Notes under the pieces: generated by a model
What the model saw: the letters and a program-made list of their open reading frames with translations, nothing else
Databases searched by the model: none
What the model was told of the DNA's origin: nothing
Shown here: in pieces, positions 61,258 through 64,000 of the stretch
Numbering within the stretch: position 1 is the first letter of the stretch
Layout of the letters: every line of letters begins with the position of its first letter
Translations under genes and position numbers: made by a program
Assembly (NCBI GenBank): GCA_029258795.1
Contig: JAPDKB010000004.1
Coordinates: 67,420-131,419 of the forward strand
DNA from: an archaeon
GTDB taxonomy: Archaea > EX4484-52 > WAPT01
Direction of reading: 5' to 3'
Length of the DNA stretch: 64,000 nucleotides

Positions 61258-61929
61258 TTAAACTATCAAATTCTCAATGGCTTTTTTAGGATCTTGCGCC
61301 TTTGCAACAGCTGAAGCCAGAAGCACACCATCCGCTCCAAGCACCAAGCTCTTCTTAACATCAACGCTGTTCTTTATCCCCGCCCCCACCAGAATCTTGA
61401 CGTACTTGTTCACATCCCTGACCTCTTTGACAGTATTCTTAATCACTTCTGGCTTTGCAGTGCTCACCGAAACCTTCCCGCCTATCAGTTCGGGAGGTTC
61501 AACAGCCACCATGTCTATGTCGAAGCACGAAACAGCTTTAGCCTCAAGCGGTGTGTTAGCACATACCAGAGTTTTCAAGCCATGCTTGACGGCAAGCTTC
61601 ACGCACTCATCGATCTGATCAAGCCTCAACCTTCTTTCCGAGTGGTTGAGCATGACTCCATCTGCTCCAGCATCCTTCAAAGCCAGAGGGGTTATGTGAC
61701 CTGTATAAGCTCCATCCTCCACCGGATCCATGTGCTGACCAAAGACCTTGATGGATGATACGCTTGATTTAACCATCCTCAAATCGGTGGGCATCACGCA
61801 AACGAAGATCTCACATCCGTAAGTTTTGCTCACGTCTTCAGCGGCTTTGGTTATCTTCACAGCATTCATGCCTATGGCCTGGGAATAAGCTTTCAGGTTT
61901 ATCCCTATGATCGGCTTACCACTCTCCAT
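61258..61929 (-). CDS. tpiA: Triosephosphate isomerase
   Basis: The 223-aa length is typical of the short archaeal form. Catalytic sites are visible: INLKAY (Asn/Lys), LNHSERR (His), AVEPPELIGG (Glu) and the phosphate-gripping VGAGIKNS and GADGVLLASA. It interconverts dihydroxyacetone phosphate and glyceraldehyde 3-phosphate in sugar metabolism. Confidence 0.95.
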   Translation of the reverse strand: MESGKPIIGINLKAYSQAIGMNAVKITKAAEDVSKTYGCEIFVCVMPTDLRMVKSSVSSIKVFGQHMDPVEDGAYTGHITPLALKDAGADGVMLNHSERRLRLDQIDECVKLAVKHGLKTLVCANTPLEAKAVSCFDIDMVAVEPPELIGGKVSVSTAKPEVIKNTVKEVRDVNKYVKILVGAGIKNSVDVKKSLVLGADGVLLASAVAKAQDPKKAIENLIV

Positions 61930-61997
61930 AACTCATCACCATGAGAACTTAAGGATTGAGAAACATATATATTTTAGCTTGAAGAAATTTACCAAAC

Positions 61998-62525
61998 ATG
62001 AAGTGGGATTTATTGCCGGGAGAGGTTTTGATTCACGAAGCCAAGGCATCTCATATTTATTTCCTGAAGTATTTCGCGATTGCTGTGCTTTCTTTTATTG
62101 GCTTCCTTTTTCTCATGATTTTTGGCGGTAAGCTTGCGGGAATTGTGCCCTTCTTCGGGATGATAAGGATGCAGCTCGCCTCCTTGTTGCTCATCATTTC
62201 CTTCATCATGTTCGGGTACGTTGAGTTCAAGAGGAACAAGGAGAAGATAGCCCTGACCAACGAGAGAATTCTGATAATGAAGAGGGATCCCAAAACAAGA
62301 AGAATAAGGATAGAGACCATACCGCTGGACAAGCTGATAAGGGTTTCTGTCTACCAGACCGTGTGGCAGAGATTGCTCGGCACAGGAGAGATAGTCTTCC
62401 AGATTCCGGGGGAGACGCACACCTTTGAGCACATAAGAAATCCGAAAGAGCTGGAGAGAGCCGTTTATAGAATTTTGGAGAAGAGTAAATCGTCAAGACA
62501 AGAAATTATTTACAGATCTGCATGA
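61998..62525 (+). CDS. PH-domain membrane protein (bPH_2 type)
   Basis: The 175-aa protein starts LLPGEVLIHEAKAS, has two membrane helices (about 24-70) and a bacterial/archaeal PH domain (ALTNERILIMKRDP, ETIPLDKLIRVSVYQ, FEHIRNPKELERAVYRIL). Function unknown. A TATA-like ACATATATATTTTAG lies about 27-40 nt upstream of the ATG. Confidence 0.85.
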   Translation: MKWDLLPGEVLIHEAKASHIYFLKYFAIAVLSFIGFLFLMIFGGKLAGIVPFFGMIRMQLASLLLIISFIMFGYVEFKRNKEKIALTNERILIMKRDPKTRRIRIETIPLDKLIRVSVYQTVWQRLLGTGEIVFQIPGETHTFEHIRNPKELERAVYRILEKSKSSRQEIIYRSA

Positions 62526-62643
62526 TATTATGTTACTCTTTTTCTTTACAATTAACTTGTTTGTGATATATTTTCCAAAATCGAAAATAATATATAATGC
62601 CTCACCACGGACTCAAAATTTGACTAAAGATTGTAAGGTGAAA

Positions 62644-62742
62644 ATGATAATGATAGGTTTAGAAATTGAGTTTATGTTACTTGTTTCAATCGCTTTGGTA
62701 TTTATAAGTGTCGGGTTTATTAATTTTAATAGAAAAAATTAG
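62644..62742 (+). CDS. Very small membrane protein (32 aa)
   Basis: ATG 62644 (or 62650) follows AAGGTGA; the peptide is one membrane helix (EFMLLVSIALVFISVGFINF) with a short basic end (NRKN). A TATA box (TATATAAT, about 62590-62597) lies about 50 nt upstream. It leads a short cluster of membrane and coiled-coil genes. Function unknown. Confidence 0.5.
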   Translation: MIMIGLEIEFMLLVSIALVFISVGFINFNRKN

Positions 62743-62747
62743 AAGAA

Positions 62748-63692
62748 TTGAACAAAAAAGTTAATGAAACAAAAGAAGAATGGTTAAAAACAAAAGAGGA
62801 AATGGAAAAATCAATAGAGTCAGTAAGACAGGATTGGAATAGATTATTTGAGGCAAATATTAATGCCGTTGCAACAACATATGAAGCTGCAAAAAAACTA
62901 GAAAAAGATAAAGAAAGAATAGCATCACTTGACAAGGAGTTAATGGAAGGAATATATAAAGATATACTAGAGATTCTGCCTGAAATGGAGAATAAACTGG
63001 CCGAAACTCTACAAAAATATGTAGAGAAATATTTTGGTGAAGTCCTCGAAGTTGCAAAGAAATATCGAGCTGACTTAGACAAAGTAGCTAATGATTTTAA
63101 GAAACTTGCAACCGATCTAATTCAAGGTACCAATTATTTTGGGAATTACGTGGAAGCAATCAAAAAAGCGGCAGAGGAAATAATAAGAGGTATAGAAGAA
63201 GAACATAACAAATTCAAAAATGAAATGTATAAAGGACTAGAAGCCAAGAAAAAATTTATAGAATATTTCACAAATGCGCCATCTCTGGAAGAGTTGGATC
63301 AACGCATTAAAAAACTTTATGCTTTTGTTAAAGAAAAGAAGGAACATGACAAATTATACAAGGAAGTAAGAGAGTTGGAAACCGAAATAGAAAATTATAA
63401 GAAAGCACTTGAGGAAGGAGGAAAAAACTATTGCGAAGCCATGAATAAATTAACAAAACGCTATTCACTTTCATCCCAAATTCCTGATGATAATGTGAAT
63501 CCAGAGCGTGCAAAGGACTTGATTAATACTGACGAACAGTATTTAAGTCAGTTAAAGCAGGATATGGGAAGGAAATTAGAAAACATGTACAAAATAGCTG
63601 AAGAGATGGGATTAGGAGAAGATCTTGTTAAATATGTATTGAAATCAAATGAAACACACAATTCTAAAAAGTACTCTAATAACACACAATAG
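62748..63692 (+). CDS. Long coiled-coil protein (314 aa)
   Basis: The frame opens at TTG 62748, 5 nt after the small membrane gene. The protein is almost wholly charged coiled coil (KEEMEKSIESVRQDW to KNEMYKGLEAKKKFI), without signal or membrane helix, and with one cysteine (NYCEAM). Lys/Glu/Asn-rich and AT-rich. It may bind the membrane through the 32-aa neighbour, which is inference. Confidence 0.65.
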   Translation: MNKKVNETKEEWLKTKEEMEKSIESVRQDWNRLFEANINAVATTYEAAKKLEKDKERIASLDKELMEGIYKDILEILPEMENKLAETLQKYVEKYFGEVLEVAKKYRADLDKVANDFKKLATDLIQGTNYFGNYVEAIKKAAEEIIRGIEEEHNKFKNEMYKGLEAKKKFIEYFTNAPSLEELDQRIKKLYAFVKEKKEHDKLYKEVRELETEIENYKKALEEGGKNYCEAMNKLTKRYSLSSQIPDDNVNPERAKDLINTDEQYLSQLKQDMGRKLENMYKIAEEMGLGEDLVKYVLKSNETHNSKKYSNNTQ

Positions 63693-63743
63693 CAAGGAGT
63701 TATTGAGATTAATTTTTTATACACAGATAACCTTTGAATATTC

Positions 63744-64000
63744 ATGCTCACTATTCCATTTATTATCTTTTTGATTTGCACACTTTTAGCTGTTGGATTG
63801 GGAGTTATTGAAAGTAATTATGATAATGAAAAAAAAGAAGAATATGTAAGAAGGATAACAAGAGAGATCAGTAACTTCATTCTCAAAAAATATGTTGAAA
63901 AAACTAAAACTCCGTATCTTCAAAATCAGACCTATTCCGGGCCAACAGTGGCGTATAAGTTACAGCAGGAAACCTCAAAACATGAAGAAAACAATCAAAC
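63744..64000 (+). CDS. Partial membrane-anchored protein running off the window
   Basis: From ATG 63744 the frame encodes an N-terminal helix (IPFIIFLICTLLAVGLGVI) and a charged soluble region (NEKKEEYVRRITREI) that continues open to the end of the window. It appears to belong to the same AT-rich cluster. The C-terminus is not visible. Confidence 0.5.
   Translation, partial: MLTIPFIIFLICTLLAVGLGVIESNYDNEKKEEYVRRITREISNFILKKYVEKTKTPYLQNQTYSGPTVAYKLQQETSKHEENNQ

Overview
The window is archaeal. Archaea-specific genes include CDP-archaeol synthase (CarS), TruD, Pelota, endonuclease Q, Taw3, ADP-forming acyl-CoA synthetase subunits, DUF63 and a Pth2-type peptidyl-tRNA hydrolase. Promoters look archaeal: TATA boxes lie about 27 nt ahead of leaderless starts, and GAGGTG-type Shine-Dalgarno (SD) motifs precede genes inside operons. 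tRNA genes encode CCA, and one carries a small intron in the T loop. Genes are packed with ATGA overlaps. I infer an uncultured small-genome archaeon, possibly of the DPANN/Aenigmarchaeota/Micrarchaeota kind, but the sequence does not fix the phylum.

Layout. 0.2-7 kb: a 1400-aa secreted stalk protein, a membrane protein, a Cys-rich HTH regulator and a membrane-anchored thioredoxin-fold protein. 7-18.5 kb: housekeeping block (UPF1/IGHMBP2-type helicase, AMMECR1, tRNA-Val, CarS, PHP phosphoesterase, a CDP-alcohol phosphatidyltransferase fused to Pth2, TruD, NOG1-type GTPase, DHH phosphoesterase, MBL hydrolase, acyl-CoA synthetase alpha). 18.6-24.8 kb: mixed accessory/core stretch with small membrane proteins, YjbQ, PRPP synthetase with a Cys-rich insert, a circularly permuted GTPase, a structured leader with two small genes, and a metzincin-type protease gene bracketed by a 39-bp direct repeat. 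24.9-33.4 kb: radical SAM protein, an orphan structured RNA, Lrp-type regulator, Taw3, acyl-CoA synthetase beta, MazG, ubiquitin-like SAMP/MoaD, thioredoxin reductase, NAD kinase, malic enzyme, PRC-barrel and tRNA-Ser. 33.5-47 kb: AT-rich zinc-finger membrane protein, MFS transporter, Pelota, then about 10 kb of envelope genes including four tandem lipoproteins, the last one decayed. 47-57 kb: endonuclease Q with a PCNA-binding tail, two large CARDB/NEW3-like surface proteins, AmmeMemoRadiSam radical SAM enzyme, and two membrane-tethered HTH regulators around a DUF5667 coiled-coil surface protein, with shared TTGTTTCA boxes. 57-64 kb: KaiC-like ATPase, DUF4143 ATPase, a V4R protein split by an in-frame TAG, UbiA prenyltransferase, triosephosphate isomerase, PH-domain protein and a cluster of small membrane/coiled-coil proteins that runs off the end.

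The genes that most plausibly work together are: the envelope cluster at 37.1-47.0 kb; the membrane-sensor/DUF5667 module at 52.7-56.7 kb; acyl-CoA synthetase alpha (17.2 kb) and beta (27.5 kb), which should form one ATP-yielding enzyme; thioredoxin reductase, NAD kinase and malic enzyme as a redox/NAD(P) operon; and AMMECR1 (9.0 kb) with its radical SAM partner (51.7 kb). Three reading frames are interrupted by single in-frame stops (18.95, 46.58 and 59.84 kb). TAG and TGA otherwise end many intact genes, so decay or sequence error is more likely than recoding. No CRISPR array, transposase, integrase, rRNA gene or replication origin was recognised.
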